Positions 24,262 to 32,185 of a stretch of DNA of 64,000 nt are shown in pieces. Origin of the DNA: Desulfuromonas acetoxidans DSM 684 (lineage in GTDB: Bacteria > Desulfobacterota > Desulfuromonadia > Desulfuromonadales > Desulfuromonadaceae); assembly GCF_000167355.1 (NCBI RefSeq), contig NZ_AAEW02000015.1, positions 46,217 through 110,216 on the forward strand, given 5' to 3'. Numbering within the stretch: the stretch's first letter is position 1; each line of letters opens with the position of its first letter. Under the pieces are notes generated by a model, which had not been told where the DNA came from, did not search any database, and worked only from the letters and a program-made list of their open reading frames with translations. The translations under genes were made by a program, and so were the position numbers.

Positions 24262-26351
24262 TGAGAGCTGTTGTTGTGCTGCACCTGATTGTTGTGTCTG
24301 CTCTTCTCGGTGCGTTCATGATCTCCAGTGGTTTTTGCTACAGCCATGATTTCAGAGCGATTCAGCACCATGAAGAACCGCCGTCTCGAGGTTTGTTGGA
24401 GTTTGAAATCCTGAAACGGCAGGAGCAGGAGCAAGCAGATCAACGAATCAAGGCGACCAGGAAAGCGATAGCGGATGGCGCGGAAACGGTCAACGCGGCC
24501 AGTGGCCCGGTGACCAATTCTGCGGGTGGGGTCAAGGATGCGCTGTTAAAAGAGCTGAGCAGAGCCAATCGCGGTCGGCAGATCAAGATCATCAAGCAGG
24601 TTTTCAAAACCGATAAGAAGGGTGCTGTTGAGATTTTGCAAAAGGGGGGCAAAAACTTCACCGCAGTCGCCGACAAACTGGACGCTCTGGATAAAGCCGG
24701 CACTCTGGCCTCCGTTGCCGGTGCGTTGTCCGGAGGAGATGTTGTCGGGGTTGCTGAGGCGGTTGGCAATGCCACTGCTTCCGGTGCTCTTGCCGGTGCC
24801 AGCGCTGCGGCTGGGGCCGCTGCCGGGGCAGAGGCCGGAACCTTTGTCGGTGCGCTTATTGGCGGGCCGGTCGGGGCACCGGTGGGCGCTGCTGTTGGCG
24901 CTACCACGGGTGCCGTCGTAGGCGCGATCGGTTCGTCTGTGGCGTACAACGAGTATATTGCGCCGAATGTGGAGAAAGTGGGCGATCATATTTCAAAACA
25001 GTATCAAGCCTGGCAGGAAGAGGGTGAAACGAAGCGTCGGCGCATCCGGACAGATTTTAATCTCGTTTATGGCCATGGTCATCTGTCTTCAACCGGGTAC
25101 ATCGACACGGATGAGCTCCATGAACAGGCGCAGCAAATTCGCGACCAACGCAATAGCGAGCGCATGGAACGCCATAAACAGCAGGTCCTTGATGAAATCA
25201 ATTCAGTTAACGGTATGCTGATCGTGCCGGATGTTGCCGGTAAGAGCAAAAAGGATGCTGAAGGGCTCATTCGAGGAGCCGGATTTACCGCCAAGGTTGT
25301 TGAGGAACAGGCGGCCCCACGGCAGGAGTTGGTCGGTAAGGTTTACAGCCAGATGCCCAGTGCTAAAAGTGCTTATCCTGTCGGCTCATTTGTCACTGTG
25401 ATTGCCCTGGTTTACAGTGAGATCACCATTGACATGCCCGGCGTCATCGGCTTGAAAGCCCAGAAAGCACGCGATGTCCTTGAAGCCGCCGGTCTGACGG
25501 TTGCGGCTCAGGTCGGAAAAGAGGCACCTGATCCGGACAGTGAATATAAGGTGTTTGCCCAGAAACCTGAGCCGGAGAAGCCTGTGGCTGTTGGACAGAG
25601 CGTGTCTTTATCGCTCTATGGACGTTATCAGGGCGAAACCGTTCCTGCTGTTGTGGGATTGGGCAAACTTGAAGCGACGTTACAGATGGAGGCTGCCGGG
25701 CTGCGGGTTACAACAGTGCCCGGTAATGCGGCGTTGTCGACGGACAAAGTAAGGACTGTCCAGAAACAAAGTCTGGTGGCTGGAAAGCCCGTTTCATCTC
25801 AAGGGGGAGATGTCGTCCTGACTTTGTTTGCTAGCTGTGAAAAAAGTGATCGATGCAAAACAAATCAACACGCCTTTTACGCAGCATATCAGGTCAAAAA
25901 TTATGATCGTTGTCGCGAAATTCTCACTCAGTCTCAGGATTGTGCGTTTCATGACAGTGAATTGGCCGCGATAAACCAGCTTGAACGTCACAAGGAACAA
26001 TCGCAGTTTTGTCAGGAACAATTGGTGGCCATGGACAGTGCTCTGCGTGTTTACAATTGGGACCGATTTAAAGGCATTCTGGCGCAGTCAAAAAGCTGCT
26101 CATTTTATGCCGATTATCTGGGCATGGCCACAGAAGTGGAAAAACGCGCAGAACAACGTAAGCAACAGCATGACCGCTTTCATGAGGGCATGGCGCAGAT
26201 CTTTGGGTCAGCGGTTCATAGTGCTTTGAGCCAAAGCGTGTCTTCGCACAAGTCTAAAAATCCTTCAAAGGGTTCAAAAAATCGTTCTGGCTCGTATCGG
26301 ACATACCAAGCTGACTCTCCTAATTATTTGGAGAGCTTGAGCCGGGATTGA
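24258..26351 (+). CDS. Exported PASTA-domain protein with glycine-zipper segment
   Basis: Protein of up to 697 residues. Order: signal peptide (to about 28), a charged helical region (45-160), a Gly/Ala-rich glycine-zipper segment (about 176-228, for example GALIGGPVGAPVGAAVGA) able to insert in a membrane, a charged stretch, then three PASTA-like domains (about 320-386, 389-457, 461-528; starts VPDVAGKS, MPGVIGLK, VPAVVGLG). A Cys-containing C-terminal region has two related units (YDRCREILTQSQDCAFHDSEL and WDRFKGILAQSKSCSFYADYL) and ends basic. PASTA domains bind peptidoglycan or beta-lactams in kinases and PBPs; here no kinase domain is present. Start 24258 or 24261 overlaps the upstream stop. 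No close family recognised. Confidence 0.8.
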   Translation: MMRAVVVLHLIVVSALLGAFMISSGFCYSHDFRAIQHHEEPPSRGLLEFEILKRQEQEQADQRIKATRKAIADGAETVNAASGPVTNSAGGVKDALLKELSRANRGRQIKIIKQVFKTDKKGAVEILQKGGKNFTAVADKLDALDKAGTLASVAGALSGGDVVGVAEAVGNATASGALAGASAAAGAAAGAEAGTFVGALIGGPVGAPVGAAVGATTGAVVGAIGSSVAYNEYIAPNVEKVGDHISKQYQAWQEEGETKRRRIRTDFNLVYGHGHLSSTGYIDTDELHEQAQQIRDQRNSERMERHKQQVLDEINSVNGMLIVPDVAGKSKKDAEGLIRGAGFTAKVVEEQAAPRQELVGKVYSQMPSAKSAYPVGSFVTVIALVYSEITIDMPGVIGLKAQKARDVLEAAGLTVAAQVGKEAPDPDSEYKVFAQKPEPEKPVAVGQSVSLSLYGRYQGETVPAVVGLGKLEATLQMEAAGLRVTTVPGNAALSTDKVRTVQKQSLVAGKPVSSQGGDVVLTLFASCEKSDRCKTNQHAFYAAYQVKNYDRCREILTQSQDCAFHDSELAAINQLERHKEQSQFCQEQLVAMDSALRVYNWDRFKGILAQSKSCSFYADYLGMATEVEKRAEQRKQQHDRFHEGMAQIFGSAVHSALSQSVSSHKSKNPSKGSKNRSGSYRTYQADSPNYLESLSRD

Positions 26352-26378
26352 TTTTTTATTTTTTCAGAGGTTAATACG

Positions 26379-28070
26379 TTAACGGCCTAATTTTCTTGCA
26401 TTGCTTTGGGCATATTTTTTGATTTTTTTATGGGTCCTCGTTTTTAATATGTCAAGCAGAGGTTGGCGGTAACGCGGATCACCGGAAGTACCGAGAATAT
26501 TGCACAGCCAGGCCATGGCATCAATATGATGGCCATCGCGCAAGTTGGTGGTACAACCGGACAACAGCAGCTCTTTGACTTGGTCAAGTACGGCACGATT
26601 GTTTTTATACGTGGATTGATAAAGTTCCTTGGCAGCCCGTTGTTGTGTGCGGCCGTCGGTGGATTGTAATTGCTGTAGGTACTGTTGCGCTTGTTGCGGA
26701 ATAGGATCAGGTGTCAGTTCGGCGACTTTTTGGCGGGCTTTTTCATGACCCTGGTCAGCCGCTTTTCGGTACCAGGTAAGAGCGTCTTGGCGACTTTCAG
26801 GGATGCCACCCAGGCCGGATTCATAGTAAAGACCTACAGAAAACTGGGCATAGCGATCGCCCTGTTCGGCAGCTTTTTTATACCACTGGTAAGCCTGGCG
26901 ACGGTCTTTGGCCACGCCCCTGCCGTTAAATAATGCTGACGCGACCTGAAACTGGCTGTCGCCATGGCCCTGTTCTGCAGCTTTTAAGTACCAGTTGTAC
27001 GCGGTGGTTGTATTACGGTTCACCCCTTTGCCTTCTTTATAGAGACGGCCAAGAGCGTAATAGGAAGGCAGGTCTTTTTGAGCTGCTGCCTTGCGGTACC
27101 AGGAGAGGGCTTGTCGATAGTCCTGTGCTACACCATGCCCCCAGTAATAGGCAGCTCCCATTTTGCGCATCCCTTTGACATCCCCTTGCTCGGCAGCTTT
27201 GCGATACCATTTTGTTCCTTCGCTCAGATCTTTTTCGATGCCCCAGCCGGAATAGTAATACAGTCCCAAATTGTATTGTGCGTCTTTAAGGTTTTGTAAC
27301 GCTGCTTTGCGAATCCATGAGAATGCGAGTTGATGGTTCTTTTTCACACCTTTACCGGTTTGATAGAGGTGGCCGAGTCCGTTTTGTCCTCTGGGATGGC
27401 CTTGGTCGGCGGCCTTTTTAAACCACTCGAATGCCATGGTTGGGTCGCGCGGGACGCCAATTCCTTTGCTGTACAAAGACCCCATATTGGCTTGGGCGGG
27501 TGCGTAGCCCTGATTGGCGGATTTCTGAAACCATTGGGCGGCCAGGGCGGGATTTTTGGCGACATGTTTTGCGAAATAATAACAATAGCCGACTTTGAAC
27601 TGCGCCTTGGCATGGCCAAGGTGTGCGGCTTGTGAAAAGAGATCAAAGGCTTTTGCCAAATCCTGTGTGATATCGTCGTTGCCCTCAAAGTACGCCAGCC
27701 CTTGTTGATAAAGGGTGTCAGCTTTTGTGTAGGACGGGTCTTCATGTTGTGGCTGAGGGGAGTTGACTGAGACGACTTGATCGACAAATGGGGTGCTCTT
27801 TGTGGCGCCGGTGGCGACAACGTGATCTGGAGTCGCTGTGGAAATAGTCCACGTTCCCTCCAGAGGAATTAACCCGATTCCGGGCACGGATTCAAAAACT
27901 GTGACCTTGTCGCCAAGTTGTGGCAGGAGTTTTTGTTCGAGGCTGATATGGATGGCATTGCCCGAGACGTTGGTTATTTTTCCCTTTAATTCCTCGCACT
28001 GCGCAGTTGGTTGCATTGTGATGATGAGCAGAATCACAACTCCGATCAGCGTTGAAAAGCGTTGCTTCAT
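26379..28070 (-). CDS. Exported Sel1-repeat (TPR-like) protein
   Basis: Protein of 563 residues with a signal peptide (FSTLIGVVILLIITMQPTAQ, cut near QC). A small beta-rich domain (about 27-95: GKITNVSGNAIHISLEQKLL...GDKVTVFE) is followed by roughly nine Sel1-like repeats of 36 residues (about 112-455; pattern A-x-x-W-[FY]-x-K-A-A-x-Q-G-x-x-x-A-Q-x-x-L-G-x-x-Y). A helical C-terminal domain without such repeats ends it. Sel1 repeats mediate protein-protein contacts, often in envelope signalling. Partner unknown. It converges on the PASTA gene with a 27-base gap and lies downstream of the OmpA-family lipoprotein gene on the same strand, separated by that gene's terminator. Confidence 0.87.
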   Translation of the reverse strand: MKQRFSTLIGVVILLIITMQPTAQCEELKGKITNVSGNAIHISLEQKLLPQLGDKVTVFESVPGIGLIPLEGTWTISTATPDHVVATGATKSTPFVDQVVSVNSPQPQHEDPSYTKADTLYQQGLAYFEGNDDITQDLAKAFDLFSQAAHLGHAKAQFKVGYCYYFAKHVAKNPALAAQWFQKSANQGYAPAQANMGSLYSKGIGVPRDPTMAFEWFKKAADQGHPRGQNGLGHLYQTGKGVKKNHQLAFSWIRKAALQNLKDAQYNLGLYYYSGWGIEKDLSEGTKWYRKAAEQGDVKGMRKMGAAYYWGHGVAQDYRQALSWYRKAAAQKDLPSYYALGRLYKEGKGVNRNTTTAYNWYLKAAEQGHGDSQFQVASALFNGRGVAKDRRQAYQWYKKAAEQGDRYAQFSVGLYYESGLGGIPESRQDALTWYRKAADQGHEKARQKVAELTPDPIPQQAQQYLQQLQSTDGRTQQRAAKELYQSTYKNNRAVLDQVKELLLSGCTTNLRDGHHIDAMAWLCNILGTSGDPRYRQPLLDILKTRTHKKIKKYAQSNARKLGR

Positions 28071-28210
28071 ATTTTTGCCCCCCTTTTTTATAAAATGACA
28101 ATTTATCTATTGAGGATAACAGGAAATAAAGGCAGCAAATAAAAGAATTTTATAGAAGATTAAACAGGTGTTGTCATGTCGGGAAAAGCAATTTGAACAG
28201 CGCAGACGTT

Positions 28211-28244
28211 AAAAAGCCCCTGAAATGTTGTCATGTCAGGGGCC
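28211..28244 (-). terminator. Rho-independent terminator of the OmpA-family gene
   Basis: On the minus strand GCCCCTGA (read from 28243 to 28236) pairs with TCAGGGGC (28223-28216) and is followed by five T residues (28215-28211). It begins about 18 bases after the stop of the OmpA-family gene. Confidence 0.85.
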
Positions 28245-28261
28245 TTGGTCGAAAAAATGAA

Positions 28262-29188
28262 TTACGCTTGTGCAGGAGGAACCAGAACGATCTGGATGCG
28301 CCGATTCTGGGCGCGGCCTTCAGGCGTATCGTTGCTGGAGACGGGATGGAAGGGACCGTATGCGCCGATCTCCAGCTTTTCGCCGGGGATGCCGACCTCC
28401 CGTTGTAGAACGCGAACCACATTGGCGGCACGGGCAGCGGACAGCTCCCAGTTGCTGGGGAACTTGGCTTGCAGCGCCTTGCTGATGCCGAGGTTGTCGG
28501 TGTGGCCTTCGACGCGGATATCTTTGTCGTCAACCTCCTTGAGGATGTCACCCACTTGACGGATCACCTTAATCCCGGCCGGAGTGAGGTCCGCAGAACC
28601 GGATGGGAAGAGAATCTTTTCCACCAGGTTGACGGTCAGCTTGTCTTTGAGCTTGTTGATGGTGATCTCACCGCGCTCAATCTCCTGCTCCAGATTGGCC
28701 ACCAGAGAGTTGTAGGTGTTGGCCATCTTGGCCAGACGTGCTTCGCGGGCAATGCGCTCACGTTCGAGTTCCTGTTCCAGTTGCTGTTTATTGTCGAGTA
28801 ATTGCTGATAGCGTTGCTGTTGCTGTTCTTGCTGGGCTTCGAGTTCCTGTTGCTGTTGCTCAAGTGCGCTGAGTTGTTCCTGTTGCTGTTGGCTACGCGC
28901 TTGAAAGATGTTTTTCAGCCGGTCGATTTCGGCCATGGCTGCAATGTTCTGATCGTTAAGCGCCCTGTTTTGCGCCATGGCATCTTCAAGCTGCTGTTCC
29001 ACGATGTCGTAACGAGCTTGCAGGTTGTTGAGCTTTTCGGTGGTGCCATATAGATCGGTCTGCAGCGTCTGGTTCTGATCCAATTGTTGCTGATAGGTGG
29101 CTTTTGATACGCAGCCGCTGGTTGACAGCAGTGCGAACAGGCCGATTATGGTCCAAAGAGAAACAGGTATCATGGTTTTTGATTTCAC
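28262..29188 (-). CDS. OmpA-family outer-membrane lipoprotein with coiled coil
   Basis: Protein of 308 residues, probably outer-membrane anchored and bound to peptidoglycan. A lipoprotein signal ends at LLSTSGC (Cys about 26). Residues about 35-160 form a long Gln/Glu-rich coiled coil (SQQQQEQLSALEQQQQELEA). The C-terminal OmpA domain (about 185-305) has ILFPSGSADLTPAG, VEGHTDNLG and NWELSAARAANVVRVL, the segments that carry the diaminopimelate-binding Asp and Arg. The start at 29188 is in a normal context. It is transcribed toward the Sel1 gene with a terminator between; divergent nadC begins at 29355. Confidence 0.9.
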   Translation of the reverse strand: MKSKTMIPVSLWTIIGLFALLSTSGCVSKATYQQQLDQNQTLQTDLYGTTEKLNNLQARYDIVEQQLEDAMAQNRALNDQNIAAMAEIDRLKNIFQARSQQQQEQLSALEQQQQELEAQQEQQQQRYQQLLDNKQQLEQELERERIAREARLAKMANTYNSLVANLEQEIERGEITINKLKDKLTVNLVEKILFPSGSADLTPAGIKVIRQVGDILKEVDDKDIRVEGHTDNLGISKALQAKFPSNWELSAARAANVVRVLQREVGIPGEKLEIGAYGPFHPVSSNDTPEGRAQNRRIQIVLVPPAQA

Positions 29189-29354
29189 GAGTATCCTCCG
29201 GTGTTGTTTTGTTTAGCAATCCGCTTACATTTATCATATTCTGAGGGTTCCATCATCCTTTTTAGCGCCTTTGCTTGTCGGGTTTTACAATTGCGACAGA
29301 TGGTGAAAGTGTGGTATAAAAACCGAATTTTCAATAAGTTATGGAGATTGTCTC

Positions 29355-30179
29355 GTGTTTGAAATTGATCGAATTATACAAATGGCCCTGACTGAGGATA
29401 TTGGCTCCGGCGATATCACCACCTTATCCACGGTTCCCAAAGGCACACCGAGCCGTGCGCAATTGGTGGCCAAGGAGGATTTTGTTTTGGCAGGGATGGA
29501 GGTTGTCGAGCGCGTGTTTACGCTGTTGGATGGCACCGTTTCTTTTGAAGCGCTGAAGCAGGACGGCGAAAAGATTGCTCGTGGCGATGTGCTGGCCTGG
29601 ATCAAGGGCGATGCCCATACTCTGCTGCAGGGTGAGCGGGTGGCGTTGAACCTGATGCAGCGTATGAGTGGTATTGCCAGCCACACGGCAGCATTTGTTG
29701 CGGCTGTGGCCGGAACCGATGCCATCATCGTCGATACCCGCAAAACCATGCCCGGGCTGCGAGTTTTGGACAAATACTCGGTACGTATGGGCGGAGGCCA
29801 GAACCATCGGACATCTCTCTATGACGGCGTACTGATCAAAGAAAACCATATTGCTGCGGCAGGTGGTATTACGGCGGCGATTGAAGGTGCGCGCAATCGG
29901 GCGCCTCATACGCTGAAAATTGAGGTGGAGACGGAATCGCTGCAAGATGTCCAGGAAGCTCTCGACGCTGGGGCTGACATCATCATGCTTGATAACATGA
30001 GTCTCGATATGCTGCGTGACGCCGTGGGTCTGATCGGTACGCGTGCCGTTACGGAAGCCTCGGGTGGTGTGAACCTCGATACGGTGACTGATATTGCTAA
30101 AACCGGCGTCAACCTGATCTCTGTCGGTGCTTTGACCCATTCGAGTTGCGCTGTCGATATCTCGATGTTGTTTGAATAG
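29355..30179 (+). CDS. nadC: Nicotinate-nucleotide pyrophosphorylase (carboxylating)
   Basis: Converts quinolinate and PRPP to nicotinate mononucleotide and CO2 in de novo NAD synthesis; cytoplasmic, 274 residues, normal length. Signatures: LTEDIGSGDITT, LNLMQRMSGIAS, DTRKTMPGLRVLDKYSVRMG (PRPP/quinolinate-binding Arg and Lys), HRTSLYDGVLIKENHI, EVETESLQDVQEAL and the C-terminal ISVGALTHS. The start is GTG 29355 after a GGAG box. The nine-base gap to birA and the following coaX show a cofactor-biosynthesis cluster (NAD, biotin, CoA). Confidence 0.96.
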   Translation: MFEIDRIIQMALTEDIGSGDITTLSTVPKGTPSRAQLVAKEDFVLAGMEVVERVFTLLDGTVSFEALKQDGEKIARGDVLAWIKGDAHTLLQGERVALNLMQRMSGIASHTAAFVAAVAGTDAIIVDTRKTMPGLRVLDKYSVRMGGGQNHRTSLYDGVLIKENHIAAAGGITAAIEGARNRAPHTLKIEVETESLQDVQEALDAGADIIMLDNMSLDMLRDAVGLIGTRAVTEASGGVNLDTVTDIAKTGVNLISVGALTHSSCAVDISMLFE

Positions 30180-30188
30180 GGAGCAGTT

Positions 30189-31175
30189 GTGGCGGAACAC
30201 ACGATGCGTCAGCAGATTCTCGAGCAGTTTCTGGCCGATCCCGAGGTGATACTGTCTGGGGAGGATCTCAGTCAACGCCTTGGCATCAGTCGGGCGGCGG
30301 TATGGAAACATATTCGCCAGTTGCGTACTCTGGGCTATCAAATTGATGCGGTGCCGTCGCGTGGCTACCGTTTGACCACTCAGGCGGATCTGTTACTGCC
30401 CGCCGCTGTGCAGTCTGGTTTGGAAACCATCAGTATTGGCCACCGGGTTGAGTATTTTGCTGAAACGGATTCGACCAATCTGCGGGCCATGGAACTGGCC
30501 GAACAGGGTGCGCAAGAGGGCACCGTGGTCATTGCCGACTGCCAGAACGGTGGCCGTGGTCGCATGGGACGTCGCTGGAGTTCCCCGGCAGGTGTCAATC
30601 TGTACACGTCAATCATTTTACGACCGGACATGGCGCCGATTCAGGCTGCACAACTGACCTTTCTCTCTGCCGTTGCCACAGCCCGTGCTTTTGAAGCGGT
30701 AGCCGGGATTGAGGTGCAGGTGAAATGGCCCAACGATATCCTTGTCAATGGCTGTAAAATTGCCGGTTTGCTCAATGAACTCAGCGCTGAGACGGAAGGC
30801 GTGCATCACGTGGTGCTCGGTATTGGGGCCAACCTGAATATGAGCCGTGAGCAGTTTCCCGATGATCTGCGCCGTCCGGCTACTTCCGTGTTGTTGGAAA
30901 CAGGACAAACCGTGAGTCGCGTGGCTTTTGCTCAGGAACTTTATCGCCAGTTGGACCGCCTCTATCCGCTGTACCAGCAGCAGGGTTTTGTGCCGATCAG
31001 GTTGGCCTGGGAGGCGTTGTTTTATTTGCAGGGCCACAAGGTTGAGGTTGATTGTGGGGCGGATGTTTTTACCGGTATGGTCGCCGGTCTAGCTGACGAT
31101 GGTGCATTGCTACTGGATCTGGAGCAGGGCGGGCAACAGGTTATTTATGCCGGTGACGTGAGCGTTGCCGATTGA
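30189..31175 (+). CDS. birA: Bifunctional biotin-protein ligase / biotin repressor
   Basis: Attaches biotin to the carboxylase carrier protein via biotinyl-AMP and can repress biotin genes. An N-terminal winged helix (residues about 20-60: LSQRLGISRAAVWKHIRQLR) makes it the bifunctional type. The catalytic domain shows DSTN, the adenylate-binding GGRGRMGRRWSSP and the Lys of VQVKWPNDI. The C-terminal SH3-like domain is present (GHKVEVDCG...LLDLEQGG). Length 328 residues. GTG start at 30189 with an AGGGAG box, nine bases from nadC. No biotin operator was recognised in the window. Confidence 0.95.
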   Translation: MAEHTMRQQILEQFLADPEVILSGEDLSQRLGISRAAVWKHIRQLRTLGYQIDAVPSRGYRLTTQADLLLPAAVQSGLETISIGHRVEYFAETDSTNLRAMELAEQGAQEGTVVIADCQNGGRGRMGRRWSSPAGVNLYTSIILRPDMAPIQAAQLTFLSAVATARAFEAVAGIEVQVKWPNDILVNGCKIAGLLNELSAETEGVHHVVLGIGANLNMSREQFPDDLRRPATSVLLETGQTVSRVAFAQELYRQLDRLYPLYQQQGFVPIRLAWEALFYLQGHKVEVDCGADVFTGMVAGLADDGALLLDLEQGGQQVIYAGDVSVAD

Positions 31176-31221
31176 GTAGAGACTCCGTCGGTAGATGCTG
31201 TCGACGGTATGAAGGAGAACG

Positions 31222-31998
31222 ATGACCATGTTATTGGTGGTTGATGTTGGAAATACCAATACGGTGCTTGGTCTGTATCAGGAGCAGCAGCTTCTGCACA
31301 GTTGGCGCATCCGTACCGATAAATCGCGCACCGATGATGAGTACGCCATGCTGCTCAACGACCTGCTGACCTTCAAGGAGTTGCAATTGTCCATGGTTAA
31401 GGCGGTGATCGTCTCCTGTGTGGTCCCGCCCATGCTGGATGCCCTGACACGAATGTGTCGCAGTTATCTCAATACTGAAGCTTACGTGGTCGGACCGGGG
31501 CTGAAAACCGGTATGGCCATTAAATACGATAATCCCAAAGAGGTGGGGGCGGATCGGATTGTCAATGCTGTCGCCGCTTACGCCAAGTTCAAGCGTAGTC
31601 TCATTGTGGTCGATTTCGGTACCGCAACAACGTTTGATTACATTTGTGATAAGGGGGAATATCAGGGTGGTGCGATTGCTCCGGGTTTGGGGATTTCCGC
31701 CGATGCCTTGCATGAGCATGCCAGTAAACTGCCGCGTGTTGAAATCAGTCGACCGCCGCTGGTAGTGGCAAAAAATACTGTCAATAGCATTCAATCAGGC
31801 TTGTTATTCGGTTATGCGGGGCTGGTTGATGGCATTGTCCAACGCATGAGGCAGGAGGTGGGCGGCGATCCTCTGGTTGTTGCCACCGGTGGTTTGGCTG
31901 AGCGGATAGCCGAGGCTTCAGAAACCATTGATGAGGTGGATGGTCTGTTGACGTTGGATGGTCTGCTGCTCATTTATCAACTGAATCAGAATAACTGA
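31222..31998 (+). CDS. coaX: Type III pantothenate kinase
   Basis: Phosphorylates pantothenate, first step of CoA synthesis; cytoplasmic, 258 residues. ASKHA-fold motifs: [10 protein letters not shown] (phosphate 1), [24 protein letters not shown] (phosphate 2), [11 protein letters not shown] and LPRVEI, all as in CoaX. AAGGAG at 31212-31217 serves ATG 31222 (or 31228). It is the last gene of the nadC-birA-coaX cluster; 47 bases separate it from birA. Confidence 0.96.
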   Translation: MTMLLVVDVGNTNTVLGLYQEQQLLHSWRIRTDKSRTDDEYAMLLNDLLTFKELQLSMVKAVIVSCVVPPMLDALTRMCRSYLNTEAYVVGPGLKTGMAIKYDNPKEVGADRIVNAVAAYAKFKRSLIVVDFGTATTFDYICDKGEYQGGAIAPGLGISADALHEHASKLPRVEISRPPLVVAKNTVNSIQSGLLFGYAGLVDGIVQRMRQEVGGDPLVVATGGLAERIAEASETIDEVDGLLTLDGLLLIYQLNQNN

Positions 31999-32185
31999 AG
32001 AGTTTTGGTCGGTTGCTCCATCATAGACGTATGACTACTTAAACATGAGGTAGAGACGAACTGAATAGTTACAATTATTTAACGACCGTTTTAATTTCCG
32101 AAAAAGCGTGTAAACTCAAGAATGTGTACCTGTCTTGTAGTCTTTGTGATGTCATCCTCTAACCGCTGTCATGAAAGGGGTAATC

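Noticed and set aside
29424..30341. 305-codon open frame opposite nadC
   Set aside because: Antisense shadow of a well-conserved biosynthetic gene.
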